Assembly: GCF_010470675.1 (NCBI RefSeq)
Contig: NZ_VOIQ01000001.1
Span: 451,278-515,277, forward strand
Length of the DNA: 64,000 nucleotides
Direction of reading: 5' to 3'
Origin: Desulfovibrio sp. JC010
GTDB taxonomy: Bacteria; Desulfobacterota; Desulfovibrionia; Desulfovibrionales; Desulfovibrionaceae
Below are positions 8,571-16,631 of this stretch, one piece after another. The first letter of the stretch is position 1; each line of letters starts with the position of its first letter. The translations under genes and the position numbers were made by a program. The notes below the pieces were generated by a model, which made no database searches, was not told the origin of the DNA, and worked only from the letters and a program-made list of their open reading frames with translations.

Positions 8571-8607
8571 AAGGCCGGACTATCCCTATGGGACGTCCGG
8601 CCTTTTT
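8571..8607 (+). terminator. Strong terminator after the S1-domain gene
   Basis: AAGGCCGGAC (8571-8580) and GTCCGGCCTT (8595-8604) form a 10-bp stem that runs into a T-run. Confidence 0.9.
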
Positions 8608-8674
8608 TTATTTTACCATGAATAATAGTCGCACTGTCATCTGCTGGAAAGATTGCTGAACAGGGTTTAAGGAG

Positions 8675-8842
8675 GTGAGTTCCCACCTTCAAGAACTTGA
8701 ATCCGGCATGACCATGCAAGCTGAAGTGCGCGCCGACCAGTTGGGCAACATCAATATCATCTGCCGGGTCCGCAAAGCTGAAATCATTGCCGAAGCCCCC
8801 ACCCCGGAAGAGACCATCCTGCTGACCCTGCAAAAGAAGTAG
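8675..8842 (+). CDS. Short unidentified frame (55 codons), possibly a gene remnant
   Basis: An open frame beginning with GTG 8675 reads SSHLQELESGMTMQAEVRAD and continues to LLTLQKK, ending two bases before the TSUP start, as if coupled to it. An ideal Shine-Dalgarno, AAGGAGGTGA, overlaps the GTG, so it cannot serve that codon; the next ATG is 8708, with no site. Upstream in the same frame, ATG 8618 opens 13 codons ending in TGC-TGA. The composition looks coding, but the 5' end seems damaged or unusual. No family is recognised. Confidence 0.35.
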   Translation: MSSHLQELESGMTMQAEVRADQLGNINIICRVRKAEIIAEAPTPEETILLTLQKK

Positions 8843-8844
8843 CC

Positions 8845-9567
8845 ATGTCTCCTTTCCTGCTTGTACCGCTCATATTTCTAAGTGCCGGATTTATCCAAGG
8901 CTTAACCGGATTCGGTCAGGCACTGCTGGCCATGCCGCTGCTGGCATTCATCATGGACATTAAGCTGGCTGTCCCGCTCTGTACCCTCTGTGGCATGATC
9001 GTTAACATCAACATGACCCACAGGCTGCGCAAAAATCTGGAACGCGCGAAAATCCTGCCGCTCATCATCGGTTCCATTCCCGGATCCATTTTTGGGACCA
9101 TGATGCTCAAAGAAGTCAACGGGGATTATATACGGCTATTCCTCGGCATACTGATTACATCTTTTTCCGCCTATTCCCTGCTGGCAAAACCCATCAAGCT
9201 GAACCTGAGCAGCAAATGGGGTTACTTCTCCGGGTTCCTGACCGGATCAATCGCCGCAGCCGTAAGCGCGGGCGGTCCTCCATCCATTATCTACGCCTCC
9301 ATCCAAGGCTGGAGCAAGGACGCCATCAAGGCCACACTGGTCAGCTTCTTCCTCTTCTCAGGAACTCTGGCCGCTTGCGGCCACCTGCTCAGCGGCTTGA
9401 CCACCTTCTATGTTTTCCAGCTGGCTCTGGCCTCAATTTTACCCATTTATGCAGGAACTTATCTCGGCAGCAAGCTTTCCAGCCGCATTTCAGACGAATT
9501 TTACCGCAGAATCGTCATGACCCTTCTTGTCTTCATGGGATTGATGCTTGTTTTTCAGAACGTATAA
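8845..9567 (+). CDS. TSUP (TauE/SafE) family transporter
   Basis: 240 residues, almost all hydrophobic, with about eight membrane segments. The N-terminal FIQGLTGFGQALLAMPLL is the family hallmark, and a second half-repeat begins near GYFSGFLTGSIAAAVSAGGPP. TSUP proteins move organosulfur or sulfur anions such as sulfite, taurine or sulfoacetate; the substrate here is not evident. The gene follows the 55-codon frame by two bases and ends at a bidirectional terminator. Its last ~20 codons recur as a diverged copy at 11877-11939, beyond the mscS gene, which marks a past duplication or insertion. Confidence 0.85.
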   Translation: MSPFLLVPLIFLSAGFIQGLTGFGQALLAMPLLAFIMDIKLAVPLCTLCGMIVNINMTHRLRKNLERAKILPLIIGSIPGSIFGTMMLKEVNGDYIRLFLGILITSFSAYSLLAKPIKLNLSSKWGYFSGFLTGSIAAAVSAGGPPSIIYASIQGWSKDAIKATLVSFFLFSGTLAACGHLLSGLTTFYVFQLALASILPIYAGTYLGSKLSSRISDEFYRRIVMTLLVFMGLMLVFQNV

Positions 9568-9585
9568 AAAATAGAAGCATCAAGT

Positions 9586-9620
9586 AAAAAAGGACTCACG
9601 TTTTTAGCGTGAGTCCTTTT
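9586..9620. terminator. Bidirectional terminator between TSUP and mscS genes
   Basis: AAAAAAGGACTCACG (9586-9600) and CGTGAGTCCTTTT (9608-9620) form a stem with A-run before and T-run after, serving both convergent genes. Confidence 0.85.
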
Positions 9621-9644
9621 CTGTTCAAGCAGTATTTTGATTTA

Positions 9645-11774
9645 TTATTTTTCTTTGACCGGCCTTATGGAATTGGCATAGCTGCGCGCCTCGCTTATGG
9701 CATGGGCGTCTGACTGAAATTCAGGATAATTGTCAGGGTTATCCTGTCTAAAGTGGACGGTCGTTGTGGGGAAAGCAATATTGATTTTAAGCTCCTCGGC
9801 AAGCCGCAATGCATCCACGATGAACTCATGCCTTACGAGAAGCTCTTTGGCCCAATCTTCAGTTTTAAAAAAGATGTAGACCATGATGTCAATGGACGAG
9901 GGACCGAAGTCATTGACCACAATATGAAAGTCCGTTTTTCTGGTGTTGGGATGATTCATAACCAGACGCTTCAATCCCTGCACATACCCGTTGAGATTCT
10001 CGGCAGGAGTGTCATAAGCAACACCTATGGTGGTTTTATATCTGCGCCATTCTCTACGCCCCATATTATCAACTGGTGTAGTGATGAATTTTGCATTGGG
10101 TATTATCACTTCGGAATTGTAGAAAGTGCGGATAGAAGTTGATCTTACCCCGACCTTCTCCACCGTCCCGTCATGTCCGAGAAAAGTGATCCAATCACCC
10201 ACAGCAAAGGGACGGGTGGTCATAATTACCATGGTTCCGAAGATGTTCTCCAGCGTATCTTTACCGGCCAGTGCTATTGCCAGACCACCGATGCCCATTG
10301 CTGCAAAAATCCTTGTGGAGTCCTGACCGAACAGCTGGGCAATATGGGCAAGCCCCATAAGAATGACAGCCAGCTTGAAGATCTGGGCAATGATCAGCAT
10401 CATTGTCGCCCTGATACTTGATCCCCCTTTTGCTGTGATCACATCGCAAAAAAGATTGGCCGTAATGGTGATGATCCAGACCATTGACAAAGTGCCGATG
10501 ATTTTAACCCCGTACAGGGAAAAAACCATCAGGTCTTTGTATAAAATGAGCACTCCGATCATGGTGAGCCATAAATAGCCCATAACCATCATCTGAACCG
10601 GAAGGATAAATTTACGGCGGCCCGGCGGGATAATTCCTTCAGGAAGCTTTGTTTCAACTGAAGTAAGTATTTTGTTCAAAAGGAATGAAATTATTTTTAA
10701 GGCAAGCGGGGTTATCAGAAAGAGAGCAAACAGGGCTACCCATTTATAGATGTTTGTATTCAGGTAGCTCGCCATTAACTGCGGATAATTTCGCTGAACA
10801 AAGTCATCAATAATCATATGCAGCGGCAACTCATTGCCCACAAACGGATCTGTTCCTTCCCGCAAAAGATCCTGCATGATATCGTCATAACAGGTTTGGA
10901 CTACCTGCAAACTATGCGGCGTGAACTTCCATGCCTTGCGCCCGTTTTCAAGAGTCACAACATGCATGGTGATGGACCCCATCTCCGGCACCACCATAAA
11001 TACAGGTGCGTATTCACTGTCGGGAGAAGCAGAAAGCTCTTCAAGATGCAGCGGGGAGCAGCTGTTAATTATCCGGTAAAGCATAACAGCCAGAATAGGA
11101 CCGTAAACAGGCTTTTCCAGTGCTGTGAACCTGCTCATGTCCAACGTGCTGATGGCTGCTTCCAGATTATCCTGATTCGTTCTGACAACTCCTGATTTCA
11201 AGGTAAAAAAAGTTCTGTACGGAGACATAAGGCTTTGCAGAAAGGTGTCTCCTTCCATTTTTTCAGAAGTGAACTTGGCATATTTATAGCGCAATTTTTT
11301 GACCAGTTCCATGAACGCAGGATTTTTAAACAGGGTGCTGGAAAAATGCCATCCATCGATTCCTTTTTTCATCAGAACATCGAACTCTTGCCCTTCGTAG
11401 GAAAAATGCAGATCAGCTTTGTTCCCCTGAATATTGTCCGGGATATCTTCATCAATATCGTAATTCATGTTTTCAAGGACAAGGAAAATATCACGGGCTT
11501 TCTTGACTGCTTCAGACTTGTTGTCATCTGCCATGTCTTCCGGAGAAGAGACCACTTTGGTCAGACAGTCGAATCCGGTGTAATGATCACGGTTGTAACT
11601 GCGAACGCTATACAGAAAGGAACGGACAGCTTTGCGGGGAGTTGATAAATCGCATGTATTTTCAGCAGTTAATAATTCCGTTTTATTATCGAGAACAGGG
11701 CTGTTGCCGGTGAAGAGGAACGTGCCGAGCAAAAGCCCTATCAGTAAAGCAATGGACCAATAAACTTTCATCAT
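9645..11774 (-). CDS. MscS-family mechanosensitive channel with large N-terminal periplasmic domain
   Basis: 709 residues. A signal-like segment (about 5-22) leads into roughly 310 residues of predicted soluble periplasmic domain, then four or five membrane helices (about 340-490). The MscS pore motif GIGGLAIALAGKDTLENIFG is near 494-513, and the beta domain follows (VGDWITFLGHDGTVEKVG, NSEVIIPNAKF). MscS channels open under membrane tension to release solutes during osmotic downshift. ATG 11774 has GGAG nearby; a second ATG follows directly. The gene sits between an intact TSUP gene and a remnant of a TSUP gene end, so it seems to have been inserted into that neighbourhood. Confidence 0.88.
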   Translation of the reverse strand: MMKVYWSIALLIGLLLGTFLFTGNSPVLDNKTELLTAENTCDLSTPRKAVRSFLYSVRSYNRDHYTGFDCLTKVVSSPEDMADDNKSEAVKKARDIFLVLENMNYDIDEDIPDNIQGNKADLHFSYEGQEFDVLMKKGIDGWHFSSTLFKNPAFMELVKKLRYKYAKFTSEKMEGDTFLQSLMSPYRTFFTLKSGVVRTNQDNLEAAISTLDMSRFTALEKPVYGPILAVMLYRIINSCSPLHLEELSASPDSEYAPVFMVVPEMGSITMHVVTLENGRKAWKFTPHSLQVVQTCYDDIMQDLLREGTDPFVGNELPLHMIIDDFVQRNYPQLMASYLNTNIYKWVALFALFLITPLALKIISFLLNKILTSVETKLPEGIIPPGRRKFILPVQMMVMGYLWLTMIGVLILYKDLMVFSLYGVKIIGTLSMVWIITITANLFCDVITAKGGSSIRATMMLIIAQIFKLAVILMGLAHIAQLFGQDSTRIFAAMGIGGLAIALAGKDTLENIFGTMVIMTTRPFAVGDWITFLGHDGTVEKVGVRSTSIRTFYNSEVIIPNAKFITTPVDNMGRREWRRYKTTIGVAYDTPAENLNGYVQGLKRLVMNHPNTRKTDFHIVVNDFGPSSIDIMVYIFFKTEDWAKELLVRHEFIVDALRLAEELKINIAFPTTTVHFRQDNPDNYPEFQSDAHAISEARSYANSIRPVKEK

Positions 11775-11876
11775 GTGACTCCGTGACGGTGAATTTTAAA
11801 ATTGAATTCTATAAGTTAATGATGTGATGTCAATTAGGATTTATAAAATGGAAATTACCTTTAGCACAATTTTTAG

Positions 11877-11939
11877 CGCAGAATTGTCATAACCATCCTT
11901 GTCTTCATGGGATTGATGCTTATATTCCAGAACGTCTAA
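11877..11939 (+). pseudogene. Remnant of a TSUP transporter gene 3' end
   Basis: Twenty codons plus stop read RRIVITILVFMGLMLIFQNV, matching the end of the intact TSUP gene at 9505-9567 (RRIVMTLLVFMGLMLVFQNV) at all but four positions. DNA differences are mostly silent or conservative, so this is an old homologous copy, not a recent repeat. No upstream part of the gene remains. It ends 25 bases before fxsA, suggesting that a TSUP gene was once fxsA's direct neighbour. Confidence 0.8.
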
Positions 11940-11964
11940 CAAGAAATTAAGCACGGGAGACTAA

Positions 11965-12468
11965 ATGTTCGCTAAGATTTTTCTGGGTTTTGTCCTTATC
12001 CCCCTGATCGATCTCTACATTCTGGTACAGATCGGCTCTGAAATCGGGACCCTCAATGCCATTGCCCTCTGTCTGCTGACCGCCTTTGTGGGCGCGGCCC
12101 TCGCCAAATCCCAAGGCGTTGCCACCATGCAGAAGGTGCAGGAAAACCTGAACAAAGGCATCATGCCCGCCGAGGACATCCTCGACGCGGTGCTGATCTT
12201 CCTCGCCGGACTGGTCCTTTTGACCCCCGGATTCATGACCGATATTTTCGGCCTGCTCATCCTTTTCCCGGTCACCAGAGGGTACTTCAAACGCATGCTG
12301 CGCCACCAGTTTGAAAACATGAAGAACAATCCCAACATCCACGTGGTCCACCACAATTCAGAATTCACCGCCTGGACCAATCAGGACCAGCCCAAGCGGC
12401 GCATTGACGACCACGACGTTATTGATGTTGAGGTGGAAGAGAGGAAGGATGATAAGCCGCTGCAGTAA
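11965..12468 (+). CDS. fxsA: FxsA family inner-membrane protein
   Basis: 167 residues. The N-terminal half matches FxsA: FLGFVLIPLIDLYILVQIGSEIG, then LLTAFVGAALAKSQG and GLVLLTPGFMTDIFGLLILFP with three or four membrane segments, followed by a charged tail rich in Asp, Glu, Lys and Arg. FxsA was named for suppressing F-plasmid exclusion of phage T7 when overproduced; its normal role is unclear. ATG 11965 follows a GGGAG site. The gene ends at its own terminator and faces a convergent membrane-protein gene. Confidence 0.88.
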   Translation: MFAKIFLGFVLIPLIDLYILVQIGSEIGTLNAIALCLLTAFVGAALAKSQGVATMQKVQENLNKGIMPAEDILDAVLIFLAGLVLLTPGFMTDIFGLLILFPVTRGYFKRMLRHQFENMKNNPNIHVVHHNSEFTAWTNQDQPKRRIDDHDVIDVEVEERKDDKPLQ

Positions 12469-12496
12469 GCGCGGATTTAAATATTGTTTTGATGAG

Positions 12497-12533
12497 AAAC
12501 GGCCCCTGCACTTTGGTGCGGGGGCCGTTTTGT
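12497..12533 (+). terminator. Terminator after fxsA
   Basis: AAACGGCCCCTGCA pairs with TGCGGGGGCCGTTT around a CTTTGG loop, followed by a short T-rich stretch. Confidence 0.8.
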
Positions 12534-12613
12534 TTCTACGATCCGTAATCTTGGACAAGGTGACGGATAAGAATCAGCCCCCGGACCGGGCTCCGTGTTG
12601 TATGAGCAGATGA

Positions 12614-13120
12614 TTACTCTAATTTAAATGAGTTGTTTATATCATCATATAATAGATGCGTCTTTTTCCATGAAATATAAAATATGGCGGTATGAAACAA
12701 AGGAAATAGCAACAAGAGAATCAAACCCGGAATTTGACCAAAAGCGAGGAGAAGGTATGGGTATGCAGCCAGTATGTAGATTATTAAAATTAAACCTATT
12801 GCGACATTGTCTTCGGATCCCATTCCGTAAAGTAAACACGGCCAGAATGTAACAATTACCCACATAAATGTATAAAAAGGTAATTTTTTTGATTCCTGTT
12901 CTTTATATGGAAAAATTGTTTTTACGGCATTTATAGTGGAAAAAAAATACAAAAAACACCACGAAAAAACATAAAGGAAGGCAGATGTATTGCTTGTAAA
13001 TCCTCCAAAAAGCCAAGCTGTAAGAATAGCCAGCAGAGCAAAAATACCGCTGAGGCTGAAATATGAAAAATACGCAAATACAAATTTTCCAAATTTTGAT
13101 AACTGTCTTTGATTGTTCAT
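12614..13120 (-). CDS. Hypothetical membrane protein, candidate immunity protein for the RHS toxin
   Basis: 168 residues with about four or five membrane helices (FAYFSYFSLSGIFALLAILTAW, then YVFSWCFLYFF, FYTFMWVIVTFWPCLLYG, IGLILIIYILAAYPYLLLAF, PGLILLLLFPLFHTAIF). The DNA is visibly more AT-rich than its neighbours, which suggests transfer. It lies directly downstream of, and on the same strand as, the RHS toxin gene (44 bases between), the normal place of an immunity gene. No named family is recognised. A membrane immunity protein would be unusual for a predicted nuclease toxin, so it may instead be an unrelated cargo gene. The start has no clear Shine-Dalgarno. Confidence 0.55.
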   Translation of the reverse strand: MNNQRQLSKFGKFVFAYFSYFSLSGIFALLAILTAWLFGGFTSNTSAFLYVFSWCFLYFFSTINAVKTIFPYKEQESKKLPFYTFMWVIVTFWPCLLYGMGSEDNVAIGLILIIYILAAYPYLLLAFGQIPGLILLLLFPLFHTAIFYISWKKTHLLYDDINNSFKLE

Positions 13121-13133
13121 ATTATACCGGATA

Positions 13134-13158
13134 CCCCCGAACCGGAATTCGGGGGTAT
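13134..13158. terminator. GC-rich hairpin between RHS toxin gene and membrane-protein gene
   Basis: Complementary arms around TACCCCCGAA and TTCGGGGGTA are separated by a few bases. The plus strand continues with TTTGTTTTT. On the minus strand, along which both genes run, no T-run follows, so it is more likely a partial block or an mRNA-processing stem than a full stop. Confidence 0.45.
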
Positions 13159-13164
13159 TTGTTT

Positions 13165-15237
13165 TTATTTTTTTCCGTGGCGATAACCATTTGCTATATT
13201 TTGCTGATCAACAGGATCATCAAAAAAATCACCCCACCAGCTAGCTTTTGCTGTTCCAGTAAATACCTGCACAGCCCCGGCACCAGCTTTCGCCTCTAAC
13301 TCTGAAATACCCAAAGCCTTGGCAGCTGCTCCAAAGTTGTAGTTGCCGAAATGCTCATACTCTCGCCCTCTCGTTTTATAGTCCTGTTCCCTACCCGGGC
13401 CGAATTGATGGGCAAGATATCCATATTTTGCTAACCTACTGTATACTGAAGGCAATAGGTCGGCTTTTTTACCAAAAGCTTTTGCTTTTGCCATGTTTTC
13501 ATCGACGCTAACTCCTTTAGGAGCAGCAGGAACATTTCTGGCTACACTTTTTTTCGTAGCCAGCATCCCACTCTTCTTAGCTTGCTGTAATTCATCTTCA
13601 GCTTTTTTCAGCGGACTGGGCGTAGCCGCTGTTTTCCGGGCAGCGGCTTGCTGCTCTTTCTCAGCTTCCTCTTCAGCCTTTTTCGCTTCCTTTACCTCTT
13701 CGGCTTCCGCTTTTTCTTTTTGCGCCTTTGCCTCAGCAAGCTGTTCTTCCTGTGCTTGCTGGTCAGCTCTGGCTTTATCTTCTGCTTGTCTGGTCTGTTG
13801 CAGGTCCGATTTGACGGACTGAGTCTTGTTTCCGCCTCTCTTACTCCCGACTAATCCGGAAAGAACATCACCGCCTAAACCCAAAAGACCACTGATTGAA
13901 CCTGTCGAATTACTGGAACCGGAGGGCCCATTGTTATTGGATTCGTTTCCCTCGCCGCCGAGTTTTCCGGAAAGAATTCCTTTGCCTTTCCCAAGAAGAC
14001 CGTTGATTGCTCCGGTCGAATTGCCTGAACCGGATGTTTTGCCGCTATTGTTATTGGATTCGCCGCTCACGCTGTCGACTAATCCGGAAAGAGCACCTTT
14101 GCCTCGTCCGGTAAGACCGCCGATTGCTCCTCCACCGGAATTATCGGAACTTGAGCCTCTCCTGCTGCCTGCCCCGCCGGTTCCTTCGCCGAAGTCGCCA
14201 AAGCTTCCGCGTGAAAACAACCCGACACGATCCACAAAATTAACCGGATCATCAGCACAGTAACCGTAAACATCCACGTCCCCGCCAGCCAGCCCCAGCG
14301 GATCAGGCTGGATGAACCTGCCGATGGTGGGATCGTATTCACGGAATCCGAAATGGACCAGCCCGGTGTCCTTGTCGTATAGACCTCCGGCGAAACCCAG
14401 CGCGATTTCCATTTGCTTATTGGTATCGACAATTTTATTTCCAAACGAATCCCGGATAATCCGCTTTACCTCATTTCCGGCGTCATTAGCAACTATGCAA
14501 ATAGTCCCCACCTGATCTGCGGCGAAGTAATACACATTTTCATTGAAACGCATGGCAATGGGATCGCCGTCTTCATCGTAGGCGAATTCACGGGTATTGC
14601 CGAAATGGTCCGCCACTGCGGCTAGGGTGGTGAAATCGTGCCAATGGTAGGTTTCCACTTTTTGGGTGTTGATGAATTTAGATATCCGTTTGCCTTCGTC
14701 ATCAATTTCGTAGCTGATCCGTCTGCCATCCGGTAGTTTAACCTGCTGCAGCTGGCCGGATTCATGATAGCTGTAGCGGGTTACCTCCGGCCCGAACTGC
14801 TTTGCGGTCAAGCGGCCCTCGCTGTCATAGGAATATTTCACCTTCCCGGCTTTCTCCAGACGCAAACCCGGACCGTAACGAAAAGAACGGTTCGGAAGCC
14901 ATGAAGTCACCCCGAAATATCGCTCCCCGGATTTTCCGTAGAGATATTCTTCGATCAGGCTTTCGCCGCTCCAAACCTTATGCAGCCTGCCGCCTGCATC
15001 GTATTCATAGCGAAAATGCTGGGTGAAATTCTCATATTCCAATGCCCGCTCGACAATGCGCCCGTTTTCATCACGCTTGGTTGCCAGCACGGAAAACGGC
15101 TCTGACACTCCCGGCACTGCGAATGGGGTTACCCGGACGGCGTCTTCGGGGCTGTAGTCCACGTCATCGCGTTCAAATTCATCAAACAGGTTTGCGCCTG
15201 TTCCGGTGCTTGGTGTTCTGGGTTTAAACGATGTCAT
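13165..15237 (-). CDS. RHS repeat polymorphic toxin with type 44 toxin C-terminus
   Basis: 690 residues. Residues ~60-300 hold YD/RHS repeats (RYEYDAGGRLHKVW, KYSYDSEGRLTAKQFG, EFAYDEDGDPIAMRF), ending in the RHS core (YDKDTGLVHFGFREYDPTIG, then QPDPLGLAGG near 310). A Gly/Ser/Asn-rich linker follows with three copies of a GLxGxGKGxLSG unit (about 352-462), then an Ala/Glu/Lys-rich coiled coil (about 479-545). The last ~85 residues (DYKTRGREYEHFGNYNFGA, DDPVDQQNIANGY) match my memory of polymorphic toxin type 44, a predicted nuclease. The protein is short and lacks PAAR, VgrG-binding or signal sequences, so its export route is unclear. GAGG precedes ATG 15237. Confidence 0.82.
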   Translation of the reverse strand: MTSFKPRTPSTGTGANLFDEFERDDVDYSPEDAVRVTPFAVPGVSEPFSVLATKRDENGRIVERALEYENFTQHFRYEYDAGGRLHKVWSGESLIEEYLYGKSGERYFGVTSWLPNRSFRYGPGLRLEKAGKVKYSYDSEGRLTAKQFGPEVTRYSYHESGQLQQVKLPDGRRISYEIDDEGKRISKFINTQKVETYHWHDFTTLAAVADHFGNTREFAYDEDGDPIAMRFNENVYYFAADQVGTICIVANDAGNEVKRIIRDSFGNKIVDTNKQMEIALGFAGGLYDKDTGLVHFGFREYDPTIGRFIQPDPLGLAGGDVDVYGYCADDPVNFVDRVGLFSRGSFGDFGEGTGGAGSRRGSSSDNSGGGAIGGLTGRGKGALSGLVDSVSGESNNNSGKTSGSGNSTGAINGLLGKGKGILSGKLGGEGNESNNNGPSGSSNSTGSISGLLGLGGDVLSGLVGSKRGGNKTQSVKSDLQQTRQAEDKARADQQAQEEQLAEAKAQKEKAEAEEVKEAKKAEEEAEKEQQAAARKTAATPSPLKKAEDELQQAKKSGMLATKKSVARNVPAAPKGVSVDENMAKAKAFGKKADLLPSVYSRLAKYGYLAHQFGPGREQDYKTRGREYEHFGNYNFGAAAKALGISELEAKAGAGAVQVFTGTAKASWWGDFFDDPVDQQNIANGYRHGKK

Positions 15238-15326
15238 TATTTACCTCTTCGATTAAAGTTACCGGGAAAACATCCTGAATCACTGCAATTCAAAACAATT
15301 ATCCCTCTTCAATCCTCAGGGTAACG

Positions 15327-15368
15327 GCAAAGGCGGACCTGAATTAGATTACTCAGGTCCGCCTTTGC
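15327..15368. terminator. Perfect 16-bp hairpin in the RHS/transglutaminase-like intergenic region
   Basis: GCAAAGGCGGACCTGA (15327-15342) and TCAGGTCCGCCTTTGC (15353-15368) are exact complements with a 10-base loop. No T-run flanks either side. It lies between divergent genes at 15237 and 15456, so it may be a relic terminator, a boundary left by rearrangement, or a structured leader for one of them. Confidence 0.5.
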
Positions 15369-15455
15369 AAAAATCAACCGGATGAACACGCCTCCAGCGG
15401 TGTTGCGGGATTCCTTATTTTGAAATAATTTAATCAAAAAGCATTGTACAAAATT

Positions 15456-16616
15456 ATGACTAAACTCCTGAAAACAACAAGCTCACTTCTTATCTGCCTG
15501 CACCTGATCTTCACTGCGCAATGGGCCACAGCGCAGGAGAGCGGCTTCTATTCAGAAGAACTGATATCAACAGAGCAGAACTCATTTTATGATATCTACG
15601 ACTTCATCCTTCCTGCGCTCATTTCAGCGGTAACCATCAAACCGACCGCCACCGACGCGCAAAAGATTGACCGTGTTGCAGACTACGTAAATTTTTACTC
15701 AACTCCGGGCTTTAATAAACGCATGAGCGGCCTCGGTACTAACGACGGATGGCGGTTCGGAGCCGCAGTAATGCTCTACAGCGGCAATATTCTTTGCTCC
15801 GAGCAGTCGGCCCTTGCGGTAACTATTCTGGATTATTACTTCCCGCTTATCAGATTCAGGAACGTAAAGAGCCATACCTACCATGAACTTTTTCATGGAG
15901 GCAGATGGCTTATTGTGGACCCGTACACAAATATGCATTTGCACGACAGCAAGGGCAGGATAGCATCCGAGAAAGACATTCAGGACTGGCTGGCAGGAGA
16001 CAACAGCGCACTGGCTGCGTGGGACAAAAACACCATCAAAACCTTAAAGTATCTGGATTTATTCAAAGCAGATTTCAGCGAGACTTTCGGTGAGACCTAT
16101 AAAATGGACAATTACAGCTATGATGATTTTGTCGGCATGAATCTGGATGAATTTCTCCGCAAGACTGAAGTAGATAAAGAATACCTGAAAACAAGAAGAA
16201 GCCTGCTCTACCTGCTGTACATAAGGAATAATTTCCACCAATACATCATCGCAAGCGACAGTCCGGCACAGGCCGCATACGATATTCAGGACTACCTTTT
16301 CTCCAAAATCAGAGAAGACCGCGCAAAGGGGATTACCCGGAAAGGCATAAATTACGACCAGCTTTTCGCCCGTGGCTACCAGCTTCTGGGGGACTATGAT
16401 CGTGCCATAACGGAATACAAAAAACTTGCCCCTTCAGCTGAGACAGCACTGTTTATGGCCCAGTGCTACTTCAAACAAAACCGCACGGAAAAATTCAACA
16501 GCCTGCGGAAAAAACTCAGGGACAATATTTTCTATCGTCACATGTACCTGCAACTGAACCATAAGGAGTTGCTGGACGGCGATATAAAATTGTTCAGAAA
16601 AAAACTGTTTTTATAG
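15456..16616 (+). CDS. Exported transglutaminase-like protein with C-terminal TPR-like helices
   Basis: 386 residues from ATG 15456; an in-frame TTG twelve bases earlier has no better site. Residues 1-27 form a signal peptide ending ATAQ. A cysteine-protease/transglutaminase-like triad is visible: Cys114 in NILCSEQSA, His140 in VKSHTYHELFHGG and Asp155 in LIVDPYTN, with the 15-residue His-Asp spacing usual for that fold. The last ~90 residues (LFARGYQLLGDYDRAITEYKK) look like TPR helices. The protein would act outside the inner membrane on peptides, perhaps as a protease or crosslinking enzyme; the substrate is unknown. Weak start signals suggest low expression. Confidence 0.6.
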   Translation: MTKLLKTTSSLLICLHLIFTAQWATAQESGFYSEELISTEQNSFYDIYDFILPALISAVTIKPTATDAQKIDRVADYVNFYSTPGFNKRMSGLGTNDGWRFGAAVMLYSGNILCSEQSALAVTILDYYFPLIRFRNVKSHTYHELFHGGRWLIVDPYTNMHLHDSKGRIASEKDIQDWLAGDNSALAAWDKNTIKTLKYLDLFKADFSETFGETYKMDNYSYDDFVGMNLDEFLRKTEVDKEYLKTRRSLLYLLYIRNNFHQYIIASDSPAQAAYDIQDYLFSKIREDRAKGITRKGINYDQLFARGYQLLGDYDRAITEYKKLAPSAETALFMAQCYFKQNRTEKFNSLRKKLRDNIFYRHMYLQLNHKELLDGDIKLFRKKLFL

Positions 16617-16631
16617 AGCTTCAGCCCGGAT

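Noticed and set aside
8657..8659. In-frame TGA after TGC as a selenocysteine codon
   Set aside because: No SECIS-like hairpin was apparent right after the TGA, and the short frame has no known selenoprotein motif; decay or a leader peptide is simpler.
13850..14190. Repeats in the RHS gene as a CRISPR-like array
   Set aside because: The units are in-frame, glycine-rich and unequal, and no cas gene is near.
15327..15368. The large hairpin near the RHS gene as an integration attachment site
   Set aside because: No integrase, tRNA or matching second copy is present; it is a plain inverted repeat.
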